From NCBI GenBank assembly GCA_944474755.1, contig OX104122.1, forward strand, positions 13,340,641 to 13,404,640: DNA of 64,000 nt, read 5' to 3'. This DNA comes from Limnoperna fortunei. Taxonomy: Eukaryota; Mollusca; Bivalvia; Mytilida; Modiolidae. Both the position numbers and the translations under genes were made by a program. Of this stretch, positions 48,320 through 61,222 are shown in pieces. The notes beneath the pieces were generated by a model. The model worked only from the letters and a program-made list of their open reading frames with translations, searched no databases and had not been told where the DNA came from. The stretch's first letter is position 1, and each line of letters starts with the position of its first letter.

Positions 48320-49585
48320 GTTGACAGGCACATTATCAGTAGTAGATGATTAACTGCCTTTACCAATCGGCCACTAACACCCCCCCTCCCACATCTATTT
48401 AATAAACACGTAAACCACAATACAGCTTAACACTATACAAGTGTTTGATAATCAGCTTTAAATTGTGGTTTGTTGAGGACAATTTTTTGATTACTTACTC
48501 ATTGTAACTACATTCTTTAAACTAACTGATAAGAACTTTCGGCAAGTATGCTAATATTGTTTTTACTCATTTTTCAACATACCTCCATCCAAAAAATCAA
48601 CAAAATTTAAATGTAAGTTTCATGATTTCAAATGAGATTATAATAATGTAGAATGGAACCTTACGGTTTAATTAAAAATAATTGAAAGATGTTCCTTTTA
48701 AAACCATTCTGCTATTTGATTTCAGGTTAGCATAAAAGTCCATGCAATTAGCTGCAATAACTCACCATAAAATCTAGTCGTCTTAACATCATTCTTAACA
48801 ATTCCATCGTTTTAATTTAAGCCCCCGCCCCCCCCCCCACGCCTATCCCAACAAAATACATATATAACGTACAGAAATACGAACGAATAATATTTTGCCT
48901 TTCAACAAAACGATCTATGAGTTCAAGGGATTCTGGCAACCACCCCTTTTTTTGCCGAAAAATATACCAAAATGGTTTAAAACAGAGTATATATACAGAT
49001 TTTTTAAAATTCGAATTTTTTTTTTTAAGTAAATTTAAGTTGCATAACTTATTTATTTAAATTAAATTTAGCAAATTACATGAAACGACATTTAAATAAT
49101 CCCGCTCGATATTTAACCGGGACGGAACATTTTGTTGCACAGAGTTGTCGTTCTTTGCCTTCAAAAACCAGATCATGTGAGACTCGTGTGACGACTTGCT
49201 ACCTGCCAGTTGTTTACAACTGTTTGATGTGTATAACTTGAAGAGATTTGTATGTATAATAGTAACACTATTGCGACATCTAATTTTATTTTTATATTTT
49301 GCTTATAAATAATTAAAATTATTATTAATAATTCATTATAATTGGTACTATAAATTTCGAGTCTACTTTCGATTTCGGTCGCTTTGTTCGCCTTGCTTAC
49401 AACTTATGTTAAATTAATGTAGTTATCAGCAAACTTCAATAAACTACGTAAATATTAAAAGCTTTATTCAGCTCTCATGATAGCTATATCTGTAATTTTT
49501 ATATGCCATGCCCCACCCCCCTTTTTATGTTTCCTAATTTAGCAAAATATAAAGCACAAAATGAAATAAAGTGTTAGTACATATA
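48320..49585. other. intergenic, no supported gene
   Basis: AT-rich, with short C runs at about 48377-48390 and 48823-48838. No gene or RNA supported. Confidence 0.5.
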
Positions 49586-49589
49586 TACA

Positions 49590-49735
49590 CTATTCGTACA
49601 TTGTCAGAAAATATACAGTTTATTTGTACGAGCCTTAGAAACAGGTAGAAATGCGAGGCTCTGTCGAGCATTTCTTGCCTGTTTCGCGGCGAGTGCAAAC
49701 GAACTTTATATTGTCTGATAATTAATGTACGAATA
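49590..49735. repeat. ~145-bp fold-back (MITE-like) element
   Basis: Outer arms tattcgtacattgtcag and (inverted) ctgataattaatgtacgaata, with inner arms gaaacaggtagaaatgc and gcatttcttgcctgtttc. The whole unit can fold on itself. Confidence 0.65.
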
Positions 49736-50385
49736 TTGTTTATATTCTGAAACTATAAAATACATTTAATACTAGTGGAAAAGAGGAAAAAGTGATTTTT
49801 CCTTTAAATTTTGCTGTATTTTAATTTGTCACATCAAAATATAAATATAAATAAAAAATACAAATAAAATGTCTATCTCGTTCTTATTTAAGGATGCAAG
49901 CCTTTTCGTTTTCAACACTGTTTGTTGTTTTGTTCTAGCAGATCATTGATAACCGGATGTCACTCTATTTTTTGAATTGTGTGTTCTATTTTAAGTAACC
50001 GTGCAATCCGCAATAAATCAGCCAATCCGCCAAAATACAAAATATCACGTGGTAGACTTAGGAGAAATTAAATACAGCAAAATTATTAATTAATAATATT
50101 ACTAAATATAATACGAAGTATGAACAAGGGTACCATCAGCTGACGTCATTATTTACCAATAAATTCGTAGGGTCGTATTTGTATAGTTGAGGCGGTAGTT
50201 GCAGAATAACACATTTTTACGATCCTTACAATATCGCTGAAAATAAAAAATGCAAAAGAAAGAATCTGCACAGTTTTAAATAAATCCATAATGTTTTGCT
50301 TCGAACCCCAACCAAAAATCACCATAGTTTTAACTGAATTATAATGTTTCAAATTTCTGAACAGATTATATTATACGATATAATA

Positions 50386-50452
50386 TGGTTTGGGTCTGTT
50401 TACACCATTTATAAACGCTTCGCGGTATATTAGGCGTAAACAGGCCCAAACC
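50386..50452. repeat. short inverted repeat
   Basis: tggtttgggtctgtttac pairs with gtaaacaggcccaaacca, with about 30 bp between; a possible miniature element or end of one. Confidence 0.65.
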
Positions 50453-50497
50453 AATATCGATTGTGGTTGACGTAGAATACCCAGAATCGTTTGGCCA

Positions 50498-50708
50498 GGG
50501 GCCTCGATTGCCAAGTGGTTAAAGTAGTTCGTCTTCTATTGATCCCGTTGTCGGTCCACCCTGAGATTGCGGGTTTGATTTACAATGATTGCCAATTTTC
50601 CTACCTCAGGTTTTCTCCGGATGCTCCGACTTCATCCCCAATAAAAACAGGACGCCATGATATAGCTGAAAAACTGCTGAAAATGACGTTAGACATCATT
50701 CAAACAAA
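50498..50708 (+). repeat. tRNA-derived SINE
   Basis: Starts ggggcctcgattgccaag, has a diverged B-box region, and ends with the shared gacgttagacatcattcaaa 3' end. There is an internal deletion compared with the copy at 63164. Confidence 0.85.
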
Positions 50709-51304
50709 GAATCGTTTGCGTCGAGATTTGTACAAGTCATTAGAGAAACAATCTCTTTGTTTCCCGTTCATTACTGTTTTTAGCAAATCTTAATATATAT
50801 TAACATTTTTACCCTTTAAATTTTCCTGTAAACTTTGAACTTTAAAAGGTGAAAATTTGAGAAAAAGGTAATAAACGGAAACAATTATATAGACTAAATT
50901 TAACCTTCAAGGTTTATTTTAATTTTTTCTTAAATATTTTTTCAGGGATTGGTCACTGTATGATTATGTCATTCGGAAAATCTGTGGCATAGTAGGTAAT
51001 AGTCATAAATACTCCTTGGTACGCAAAGGCTATGAAGGCATAGAAAGAGAAGCGTACTATTATATCATTGTTTCTATAGTAACTAATATGTGATCTTATG
51101 CATATTCATTCTTTCATAGGAAGACCCAATTACATTTAAAAGAGAAAAAAGTCTATAAAATATTTAATAGTTTTCTTACTATCAACAGCTAACACGTTTT
51201 TTTTTATTTTAAACAATTTTTTAAGAAAACAGAAAATAATTAATTGTTGAGAAACAGTTAACAGTTGCTATATGTAAAATAAAACAGTAAACAGACCTGT
51301 TGAT

Positions 51305-51735
51305 TTATTTATTGATTTGATGTCTGCTTTACGTCCAGTGAGCAGTATTTCAGCTATACTCAGGACGGGAACAAGTTAACAAACAATAAATCAACGGAAA
51401 AAAGGGGGTGGGATGGGTCACAGGGAATACAATTTTGACTGCCACTGGAAAAGTATGGAGTTTTGGGTAAGGGTGGAAAATTTAGCCTTTTGTAGCGGCT
51501 ACAATGAGCCTACTCTTTTTCGAAATCTACAAAAGGGGTCTTTATCGTGCAAGGAGCGTGGCACTCTCCAAACACGTTACCCACTACGGTCCGCGGTCTG
51601 GCTTTCTGTACTATGAGCTGACAAACCCCCCCCCCCACCAACGAGAGGGTCTCCAGTATCCGCCACCCGGGATGCCCTGGGCTGCTCTGTGGGTCGAGCA
51701 CAGGCAACCCTCCCAGTATGGTCCAAGTAAACAGA
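51305..51735 (-). repeat. dispersed repeat, second family
   Basis: Reverse-oriented tail (gtccagtgagcagtatttcag) followed by aacaaacaataaatcaacgg. A GC-richer body contains gcggctacaatgagcctac and aacgagagggtctccagtat. A diverged relative is at about 60440-60705. No coding signal despite open frames. Confidence 0.6.
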
Positions 51736-51991
51736 CTTGTAAAAATGCCCAAAACACATTAACAGAAAAGATCTTGTCATTTTCAAAATCTCGAATAATA
51801 TTTAAAATTAAAACATCATCTCCTCATTAGTTCCTTGTCGTCGGAGAAAATCATGTGACGACTCACCGTTTACTCATCAGTTTGGATCCATCAAAGGTGT
51901 GTATAAATAGTCTTTAAAACATTGGAACAATAGTTAAAACATATAATCTTCTTATTATGTAATTAGTTTATTATTTTGCATATTAATATAT

Positions 51992-52150
51992 CACGTGGTC
52001 TGTCAGCACTTAGGTTGCGTGTTGCTCTACCGAATGTCGGGGGTTCTCTCTGGGTACTCCGGCTTCCTCCCCTAATAAAAACTGGACGCCTTGATATAGC
52101 TGAAACATTGCTAAACGTTGCGTTGAACATTATTCAAACAAACAAACAAA
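51992..52150 (+). repeat. 5'-truncated SINE
   Basis: Begins at cacgtggtctgtcagcac within the tRNA-like head and runs to the caaacaaacaaac tail. Lies about 450 bp before the TRIM-like gene. Confidence 0.85.
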
Positions 52151-52600
52151 TAATCAAAAAAAATATTTTGAATATATTACGAAAACTTCACAAATGGAAA
52201 ATAACTTAAAAGTTATAATCCACAAATTTTTCAATATTTTAGCGCGCAAATTAAAGAATTATTTTTATTTGTTAGTTAGTTTGTACATTCAGATATTTTT
52301 CAGCTACGTGTATAAAATTGCTTTCAGTTTTTATTAGGTGAGGAATTCATGACGGTACGTGTAATTTAACTCCTTACTAGTCACCTGTCGGTGTATATTG
52401 TTAAACGCCAAGAAAAAATAATTTTTATTTGCTTATTTCATAGACAGTACAAAATCTTACTTTGTACACACTCACATTACAATTCAGTGACACTCGTTTG
52501 ACATAAAAGCTGAAGTTCTATGCATTCAAACAATAATAAAAACAGCTTTTGATTCATAATAACGAAAGTTTATATTTTTTCATTTCTTATAGGATCATCA
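52151..52600 (+). promoter_or_regulatory. upstream region and splice acceptor of TRIM-like gene
   Basis: Mostly AT-rich. A good acceptor, ttttcatttcttatag, ends at 52592, 11 bp before the ATG, suggesting a spliced 5' leader whose first exon lies upstream and was not identified. Confidence 0.45.
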
Positions 52601-52603
52601 AAT

Positions 52604-54286
52604 ATGGCTGACAAGTCAACAGGTTGCACCATATGTAACGAGCGTCATATATATAGACAGCCCACTGACTGGTGTTTTGAATGTGAACAGGCATTTTGTG
52701 CCGAATGTAAAGAGTTCCATGCAATTTTGAAATTGACAAAAAGCCATGAAACAATTCCGATCACGGCCTATCAGACTGTAGCCCCATCCATTTCGTTTGT
52801 TAGTGGCTACTGTAGCGATCACGATGAAAAATATGGGATGTTTTGCCAAACTCATGACAGTCTTCTCTGTCAGCAGTGTATTGAGGGGCACTCCGAATGC
52901 AAAGATGTAATACCGCTAGCTAAAATAACACGGAATGTGAAGACATCAGAGGCCTTCCAAGAAGCCGAACAGTGTTTGGTCGATATCAGTGAGAACATCT
53001 TAAATATTGAGGATAAAATTAAAGACAAAATAATACTCTTGAATAATGAGAAGGAGATAATTCTGTCTGAAATTAACAACATTCGTCAGAAAATAAATGA
53101 ACACCTTGATCAAATAGAAGCTGTTATACGGAAAGAGGTTACGGACATAGAACATAATGCCCGAAAAGAGTTTGAGACTACGGTAACAGTTCTGAAGGAA
53201 AAGAAAGACAGAAATTCATCATCGAAACAACAACTCGAGATTGTGAAAGAACATGCTTCCGATCTTCAAACATTCTTTGTATTACGACAGATTTCGGCTG
53301 AAATTTCCGCAGCAGAAATATTTCTTCAGTCAATCATTGATAACGGACATATTGACAAAATCACACTCGAGTTAGGTGTAGATGAAAATTTAAGAAGCAT
53401 TCCGGATAAAATTAAGACATTCGGGTGCGTTAGTGTGAAGAAAAAATCATATGACCTTAAACTTGTTAAAAAGAAAGATAAACAAGCTCAGCTAGTTGGT
53501 GTACAGTCTACATCTATCCAAGGTATACAACTCAAACTAACACAAACCATTACTACTAACATCAGTGATACATGGGGATGTGATATCCTACCGGACGGTA
53601 AACTGGTCTTCTGTGATTATTCTCATAGGAATCGTTTAGTTGTTACTGATACTGACGGTAAACATTTGTTTGAAATTCCAGTACAATACGGTGCCTTTGA
53701 TGTAACATGTATCAGTGACAATACCGTTGCCGTGACAACAGGTGGTGGAAAGCTTTCTGGAATAACCATTATAGATATCAGCAGTCGTACACCACTGAAG
53801 TACCTTGCCAGAGATTACTATTGTTATGGTATAACATCAGTGAACGGGTCACTTGTGTATTGTGTCAGAGGAAAGGGAATCGAGATGGTGGACGTCATTG
53901 GGAAAAACACAACAACCATTGTCAGATGTGATTTATCATCTTGTTCTAATATTGCTTCATATAACGACAAACTGTATTATACCAACTGCTCCACTAACAC
54001 TGTCACCTGTTGTGACATGAAAGGTAACACAATCTGGACATTTAAAGATGAGGCTGTTCTTCATACTCCGTACGGTATATCAGTCGATATTGACGGACAC
54101 GTGTACGTTGTTAGTAGTGAGTACAATAGTGTAGTATTGTTGTCAGCCGACGGACAACAAAGTAGACAGATTCTGTCCAAGGAGGATGGTTTCAATAGTC
54201 CAATAGCAATACATTATGACAGAAATCGGAAACAACTTCTGATTACTAACTACACCACTACAAGTTTCCTGTTTGGAGTGTCATGA
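52604..54286 (+). CDS. TRIM-like protein without RING (B-boxes, coiled coil, beta-propeller)
   Basis: 560 residues in one exon. Residues 8-48 form a first B-box-type zinc site (C8, C11, C24, C27, C32, C35, H39, H48). Residues 70-99 form a B-box 2 (C70, H73, C81, H84, C89, C92, H96, C99). A Glu/Lys/Ile-rich coiled coil spans about 115-255. Residues about 305-560 contain repeated blocks such as WGCDILPDGKLVFCDY and TPYGISVDIDGHVYVVS, typical of an NHL/YWTD-like propeller. There is no N-terminal RING, so direct ubiquitin-ligase activity is not expected from this protein alone. Bivalve genomes hold large expansions of such TRIM-related proteins, often linked to immunity. The start is supported by a splice acceptor 11 bp upstream. 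The frame is intact, and this is the only clear host protein gene here. Confidence 0.9.
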   Translation: MADKSTGCTICNERHIYRQPTDWCFECEQAFCAECKEFHAILKLTKSHETIPITAYQTVAPSISFVSGYCSDHDEKYGMFCQTHDSLLCQQCIEGHSECKDVIPLAKITRNVKTSEAFQEAEQCLVDISENILNIEDKIKDKIILLNNEKEIILSEINNIRQKINEHLDQIEAVIRKEVTDIEHNARKEFETTVTVLKEKKDRNSSSKQQLEIVKEHASDLQTFFVLRQISAEISAAEIFLQSIIDNGHIDKITLELGVDENLRSIPDKIKTFGCVSVKKKSYDLKLVKKKDKQAQLVGVQSTSIQGIQLKLTQTITTNISDTWGCDILPDGKLVFCDYSHRNRLVVTDTDGKHLFEIPVQYGAFDVTCISDNTVAVTTGGGKLSGITIIDISSRTPLKYLARDYYCYGITSVNGSLVYCVRGKGIEMVDVIGKNTTTIVRCDLSSCSNIASYNDKLYYTNCSTNTVTCCDMKGNTIWTFKDEAVLHTPYGISVDIDGHVYVVSSEYNSVVLLSADGQQSRQILSKEDGFNSPIAIHYDRNRKQLLITNYTTTSFLFGVS

Positions 54287-54407
54287 TAACTTTAAAACTA
54301 AAACTATTAAAATACACTTTACTGAAATTGTGTTTTATAATACTTATAGTACTAACTGTCAGTAATACGTTTTTACAGTTGGAAATAGCATGTACAATGC
54401 CATGCCA

Positions 54408-55235
54408 TTAGGTATTTTTCAGACAACGAGTTATTGGATGGGAGTGGCAATTGTAGGCAGGTATTCACATATATCTGATATACAATAACGTGTCATTAGA
54501 TGGGGGAGGTAATTGTTGGCAGGTATTCACATGTATCTCATATACAATAACGCGTCATTAGGTGGGGTTGGTAAGTGTACGCAGGTATTCACATATATCT
54601 CATATACAATAACGTGTCATTAGGTGGGGGAGGTAATTGTTGGCAGGTATTCACATGTATCTCAAATACAATAACGTGTCATTAGGAGGTGTGGTAATTG
54701 TTGGCAGGTAATCACTTGTATCTCATATACAATAACGCGTCTTTAGGTGGGGTTGGTAAGTGTACGCAGGTATTCACATATATCTCATATACAATAACGT
54801 GTCATTAGGTGGGGGAGGTAATTGTTGGCAGGTATTCACATGTATCTCATATACAATAACGCGTCATTAGGTGGGGTTGGTAAGTGTACGCAGGTATTCA
54901 TATATATCTCATATACAATAACGTGTCATTAGGTGGGGGAGGTAATTGTTGGCAGGTATTCACATGTATCTCATATACAATAACGTGTCATTAGGTGGGG
55001 GTGGTAATTGTTGGCAGGTATTCACATGTATCTCATATACAATAACATGTCATTAGGTGGTGTGGTAATTGTAGGCAGGTATTCACATATATCTCATATA
55101 CAATAAAGTGTCATTAGGTAGGGGGGTAATTGTAAGCAGGTATTCACATGTATCTCAAATACAATAACGTTTCATTAGGCGGCGGTGGTAATTGAAGCCA
55201 GGTATTCACAAGTATCTCATATACAATAACGTATA
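54408..55235. repeat. 62-bp minisatellite
   Basis: About 13 units of ggcaggtattcacatgtatc then tcatatacaataacgtgtca then ttaggtgggggaggtaattg. The period is exactly 62 bp over the first units (54461, 54523, 54585, 54647). Two variant types (ggtaattgttggcagg and ggtaagtgtacgcagg) partly alternate. It starts 120 bp after the TRIM-like stop codon, so it may lie in the 3' UTR or just beyond it. Confidence 0.95.
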
Positions 55236-56700
55236 AGTATGTATTCTTAAGAAAAAGACAGACATTTTTGCAAAGATGATTCAAGATTGTAATGCATTTT
55301 TATCGATTTAATATCTTAATACTTAATGAATTCTAAATAGATTTTACAAATAGGCAATAAATATCTCTTTGGCGTGCCATACGTTTCTAGGTTTTGCATA
55401 AAGGGGGATAATTCTTCAACATTCTGTGAAGAAAGGCCAGAAAATATTTATTTTCCCCATAACATATGTGCGTTTTCATTATTGTTATGTAATTAAAACA
55501 TATTGGTGACAGTATTTACTAATAGTTAGATTCTAATTTACACCTTACGACAAAATCACAATACACAAAGTAATATTGGTATTTCCATTAACTGTCTGCT
55601 TTATAAACATTATCAGATTTTAAAATCGCGTGTACCTATGGTAAACCATTACATTATGTAAACAGAATTTCAATAATACCAGCTTATTTCCATGTAATTA
55701 ACAAAGAATACAGTTTAACTATTACAGTGTCTGTTTCATTGCTTTACTGACATTACAGAGTTACATTATTGCAGTGCTCTGATAAAATGTTTATTGAACG
55801 TTTATGAAACTGAAGCTATGACAGAATAATAATACAATCTCATCATATATCTTTTGTATACAATGAAATTAATTATATATTCTGTAATGACCGTATAATC
55901 CGTCAAAAGTTTTACATGTCAGGGAAAAATACAAAACGTCCAGTGCTAGAAAGTTCTGTTCGAACTAGACTAACGAGTAAGAGAAGCAAATTTTATTGGA
56001 CGTTTGATACTCTCAATACCTTTCACGGAAACATTCGATAGGTTTTCTTTTTGTATTCTATTAGGAGTTAGAATTTTTTATATCACACGGCGACGAACTG
56101 AATTTAATGGAATTGATTTGAAATGAAGTAACATCAGTCCATACAGATCTAGTTACTGGACCCCAATAAACATTAGTACAGAAACAGATTAAATTTGGAA
56201 TAATTAATATACAGAATATTTTGTATTTTGTACAGAAAAAAAAGTGACAAAACACTTTTTTACCGTGTTTTTAACTGGATGAATATAGACCCCATAATAA
56301 ATTGTAAAAAGAATATTATTGATGGTCAACGTTTCAGCAAGCATCAAACAAGATTGATTACCTTGTTTTGTCCATAAACATTATTTGTATTAAATGAAAT
56401 TGAATACTGTGGTAATTTACTTTGTAGCTTACAATATAGTTAATGTCAATTTACAGATGTAATGATACTTTATATATTTTACTTATTATATTTAATTCAT
56501 ATGATACAAATCTATCTATAATTTTTCATTTTGGTTGACAAGATTGTTTGTGTAGACAGAACAGAATAATGGAAAAATTGAATTCTAAAAAATGAACTCG
56601 CACGAAGATGTGAAACGGATCTTGTCTGTTTCACGGGATAATTACCAGGACGTATGCTGTAATGTATAGAAAATACATTTATCTATGTTGTATAAAGTTT
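55236..56700. other. intergenic, no supported gene
   Basis: AT-rich unique-looking DNA; no gene or RNA supported. Confidence 0.5.
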
Positions 56701-56705
56701 CTTAG

Positions 56706-57317
56706 CTACAATAATGTAGCTCCTTTTTAATGGACGGAGCTACAAAGTGGTCCCACTACTCGTAATGGAGCAAAACCACTCTTGAGATTTATACGTATTT
56801 TCCGCTATTAACTACTATCTTTGTTTAATTTATATTTTTTTCCTTTCTCCGCCGTTCAGCTGACATCTCTACAATGTCTAATTAAATAATGTAAACACTT
56901 TTCGTAATCATGGCATTGTTGACAAAATTTAAATTGTGGAATGTACAATTGTAGAATCGTAACGGTAAAAATGTGATTCCAGCTAATGCAATAAATCCGG
57001 AAAAACTTGATCCGGATATCGGTTGAACATTTGTACCAAATCGATTTAGAAATTATGCACTTCCGAAATTCAAATTTTGACAGCAATGCCACGATTACGA
57101 ATAGTGTAAAACTACAGTTCTGTAACGAATAAGGTGTTGTAAAAATATAAGTTAAACTTCAAAGACATTAAAAAGTATGTAGCAATTTAGGAAAACAGTA
57201 TAATATCTTATTATATGCATAAAACCCCCGGGTGTGAATCACTACCGGCTTGCTTCATTTCGAGTAATGCGACCTCTTTGTAGCTCCGTCCATAAAAAAG
57301 GAGCTACATTATTGTAG
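56706..57317. mobile_element. ~610-bp MITE with long TIRs
   Basis: Terminal inverted repeats of about 44 near-identical bases (ctacaataatgtagctcc ... ggagctacattattgtag) extend imperfectly to about 80 bp (caaag-ggtc-ca-tactcg). No transposase is encoded. TA dinucleotides at 56703-56704 and 57319-57320 would fit a Tc1/mariner-type duplication, but the first terminal base then mismatches. Confidence 0.85.
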
Positions 57318-58870
57318 ATAGAAGTTTCGTATTTACAGAACTGTTGTCTATGGTTATTAAGCAATACAGTCAGACCGGACACCACCGGTATCTGTACATT
57401 TTCTACTGGAAACTTGGATGAGAGAGGGTACCAGTTGTAGCAACTGCTTCATGTTTCTTTGGAATTACCATTAAAATAAGCACAGTTAGAAGGTAACATG
57501 GCATGAATGGTTTAATTTTATACTGTTTTATAAAATGAATGGTAAACAGTTATCTGAACTCAGATTTGAAACTGTTCAGTCTTGTTTCATATCCCCTGTG
57601 TCACCTCAAATCAATGATGTCCATTACAAACAGGACTCAAATGCAAAATGAAACTTCTGTTGACGGGGACAATTATCTGATATGTTACAGTTATATGTGC
57701 TTATTTGAATGGGTGGAGTGGTTCGCTTACATTAACTCGAGTGGTATATAAATCCGTATCATAGAAATTTCACCTATTTGGGAGAACTCATCGTATGACG
57801 GGTTGACGATCATTGTGTTCTATGTGCGGGTCCTATACATGTGCTGAAGATTTTTCTGATCAGTCGCCCACCTAGCTTTTAAAAATAAATACATATCAAC
57901 CCAGTGTGGATACAAGGTGCAGATATGTGAAATCTAAGTAATTAATTAGTCATTTATATTATCCCTCAACATATTCTGGCCCTAAAGGTTAAAATATCGC
58001 TCATTGTCTTGGGACAATATCAAGGTCGATACGGAAATTCTATTGGAGGGTTCTACTGATTTAACAATATAATCAATCCGTATATTGACAAAAGACCAAA
58101 AACAGTAATCAATTCTATATAATACAGTCACGTGAGGCTGAGCTTTAACCCTTTTTAACATTTATGCACATACATGTAGATGTTTGTAGGGCTGAGTGTT
58201 ATCAGCATGAAATTTTCAATTTATTGATTGATTGATGTTTAAATTCCAGCAAGAAATATTTTGAAGTTTTGTACAAATAAAGCACTCGCATTATACCGGG
58301 AGCAGCAATGAAACGTTCAGTAATACTTGCAGCCTATTGTAGCCATGCTAGTGCACTGTTCTACTGATGGTACAAATATGGCTGGACTATTTTTATTTTT
58401 TCGTACTATTCTGTGACGTAAACAATCTGTCTAAAGCAATAACTTATTCATACATTTATATCTTATGTTTTCACATATGCATAGAATTCTTCCCACGTGA
58501 TTAGAATTCTTTGACTGTTTCTAATATTTAACATTCATTCGTTGTGGCGTAAATGGGTTTTTGTTAGACCGTTTACTAACAATTAGGTATTAAATATCAC
58601 ACGATGTTTATTACATAAGTTTGTAAATTACATAACGTTAGTTGATTAAAGAACACACCTTATATTTTAAGATACGCGTCTTTAAAGTAAAGAAGTTAAA
58701 GAAAATCTTGATGCTTTAAGATCTAAAAAGAAAAATATCAATCTCAAACACGCTTCATTCGTTCGAAGTCAAAGCGTCAAAAATTTTTTTTTTGTAAAAT
58801 AAGTTAACCTGTAGATTATTTTAATAAATGAATCAGAACATGTTTGGTAAAGATTACCAACTGTCGAATT
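57318..58870. other. intergenic, no supported gene
   Basis: A reverse SINE-tail-like fragment (attgattgattgatgtttaa) is at about 58220-58260. No gene supported. Confidence 0.5.
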
Positions 58871-58879
58871 GAAGGCGTC

Positions 58880-59085
58880 AATTAGGATCCAGGAATTCGT
58901 GTAGGTGGGGTTAGGGGCTCCGTCGCTCCGAATCCCAAAAGATTTTACGTTTTTTAACTAAATTTGATCATGAAAATTAATACTATATTAATTTTTTTCT
59001 ATTTTCTATCATATGAAAACGAAAAAAAAAACCGTAAGCATATCTTAAAGGGCGCCGGATAACATTACCCTGGATCCGCCCCTGT
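58880..59085. repeat. possible short repeat bounded by ggatcca/tggatcc
   Basis: aggatccaggaattcgtgta at the left and accctggatccgcccctg at the right give a weak inverted relation around a GC-richer and AT-rich core. It is tentative. Confidence 0.3.
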
Positions 59086-59640
59086 CAGTCGTGTCTGAGT
59101 TGTCTATTTACTAATCTACTTTTGATAACGTACGTACATGTAGTACGCTGTACAGTAACAGTACTATATTCGGGTTGTGAGTCGACTACAAAAACAAAAT
59201 ACAAATTATGTTGAAGCAAAAATTACAGAATTTGCTCAATCAGAAAACAAGCAAACACTCGATTGGTCAAAATAGAAGTAAAACATACACAAAAGAATAC
59301 GTCACTAAATTAAAACAAAACTCATACTGCATAACATCTAACCGTAATAAAACATCAGTGAAGCATTGCCCAAGCGCTAACGATGATAACAATATTTTGA
59401 CCGTGTCTGTTGCTGATGTCAGTAGTTGCCAGTGTAATTCATGTCCAAAGTAATATTTTCTATGGAGTTTGGAGACGGATAAAAATCCATGCATAAAAAA
59501 GAATATTTGCACATCCCTATTGATGTTTGTATTGTAATGTACAGCAAAATCTCGATTTCAAAATTGTGGCTTTTTTAATAGGCAATATCATTATACATGT
59601 CATTATGATTTTTTCATTTTACAAACCATTTTGAAATGCA
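59086..59640. other. intergenic, short ORFs only
   Basis: An 81-codon plus-strand frame at 59208-59453 (Lys/Asn/Ser-rich, ending DVSSCQCNSCPK) overlaps an equally long minus-strand frame. Neither has supporting signals. Confidence 0.4.
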
Positions 59641-59858
59641 TCGGGGTCTCGGTGGTCGAGTGGTTAAGGTAGTTCGCATACCATTGATCACGTGGTCTGT
59701 CAACACTGAGGTTGCGGGTTCGAGTCTCACTGCGGGCAGGGTGTACTCGACTCCAATCTCAATTGACAAGGATTGCCAGTTTTCCTACCGAAGGTCAGGG
59801 TTCTCTCCGGGTACTCCGGCTCCCCCCCCCCCGAATAAAACAGCTGGACGCCATGAAA
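59641..59858 (+). repeat. tRNA-derived SINE
   Basis: tcggtggtcgagtggttaagg (A-box-like) and gcgggttcgagtctcactgc (B-box-like), then the body to gctggacgccatg. The 3' tail is lost. Confidence 0.88.
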
Positions 59859-59909
59859 GAATAGTTAGATAATAGCATACTATATATTTTTTAAAAAAAG
59901 AAACCAGCA

Positions 59910-60890
59910 TTGATTGATTGATTGATATTTAAGCTATATTCTTAACAAACAATAAATCAACGGGACTTTGATGGACCAACTGGTGCAAATGGTCTGGGGT
60001 GGATTAACTAGATTCTACCTTGCAGAATAAGTTCGAGGACCTATTTAACTAAGAATTTGATTAACATGGACTTATTCTACAAGCAAGAAAAGTCCGGGAG
60101 ACTAATTTTACTACCGGATTTATTATACTGTTACATGTACATTTTGGGAAGAGGGAAACAAGTCCTAGAGAACAAATAATTTATTTATTATTTTTATAAA
60201 TTAACATAGTTTATTTAGCTTAATTTGTTTGGTGCCGCTCATAATATGACAGGGTTTAAGTGTTTTAGGCCTTTGTTAACAGGCTTTTTGTTTCGTCTCA
60301 TCCGAGAAGCGTGTACATTTACAAGTTATGAAATTCATCTCAAATTTCTTTAGCATTGCAGAAGTTTGATCATCGGTATGTAATTAATCTTACATGTCAA
60401 TTACCAACCAATTTAACTGCCATTGGAATAGATGAAGTTTTAAAACACTAAATCAACGGAAAATGGAACAAAATGTGTACTGCCACTGAGAATAACACTG
60501 GGACTACTATGAATGTAGACTTTTGCAGCGCTTACAATGATCCTAGCCTTTTTTTTAAATCTACCCAATGGGGCTTTATCGTAAAAGGCCTGTAGCACGA
60601 TACAAGCACGCATTCAGTACGCTAGTTCCATGACTGAAGTTTTCGTATTATGACCTGACAACCTTTCGAACGAGAGGGTCTCCATAATCCGCCACTTGTT
60701 TTCCTCATCAAAGATCAATAATCGTATATTATGTAAATAAGATAGGTATCGCATTACTATACTACCTATTGGTCGAGTAACTCAGAATTGTAATATGTAG
60801 TTTCAAATTAGATCGAAATAACAGTGTTGTAATAATTTTTTTACAACATCGATAGCAAAAAAATTAAAATGTAATCATTTGTATACTTCG
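59910..60890. repeat. dispersed repeat relics, no gene
   Basis: At 59910-59965 a reverse tail (ttgattgattgattgatatt) is followed by aacaaacaataaatcaacgg. At about 60440-60705 a diverged relative of 51375-51735 contains gcagcgcttacaatgatcct and aacgagagggtctccataat. The remainder is AT-rich. Confidence 0.55.
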
Positions 60891-61222
60891 GAATCTTATT
60901 CGGGCCACTTTGTTGGAAAAATATTTGTATTTAATAATTATTGCTATTAAACGCAATACTTGCGATTAAACGCAACGCTTATTGCGATTAAACGCAAAAC
61001 TTATTGCGATTAAACGTATTCATTATTGCGATAATTAATGTGGGTATGATATGAGAAAAGGAGGTGCGATAAACCTGTATCAACCCAAAAAACCAAGGTT
61101 GGTTCGAGGAGTGATATCGTTCGAAATTTCGGCATGTAATATCCATTTAATCATATTTCAACCATGCAATGTTGAGGTTAATGTATGCAATATAGAGTCA
61201 ATGTGCGAAATAGAGATATGGG

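Noticed and set aside
51413..51830. Overlapping ORFs of 67-108 codons
   Set aside because: They lie in a GC-richer dispersed repeat related to 60440-60705, and opposite-strand frames are equally long.
52616..53082. Minus-strand ORFs of 91 and 70 codons
   Set aside because: They are antisense shadows of the TRIM-like gene.
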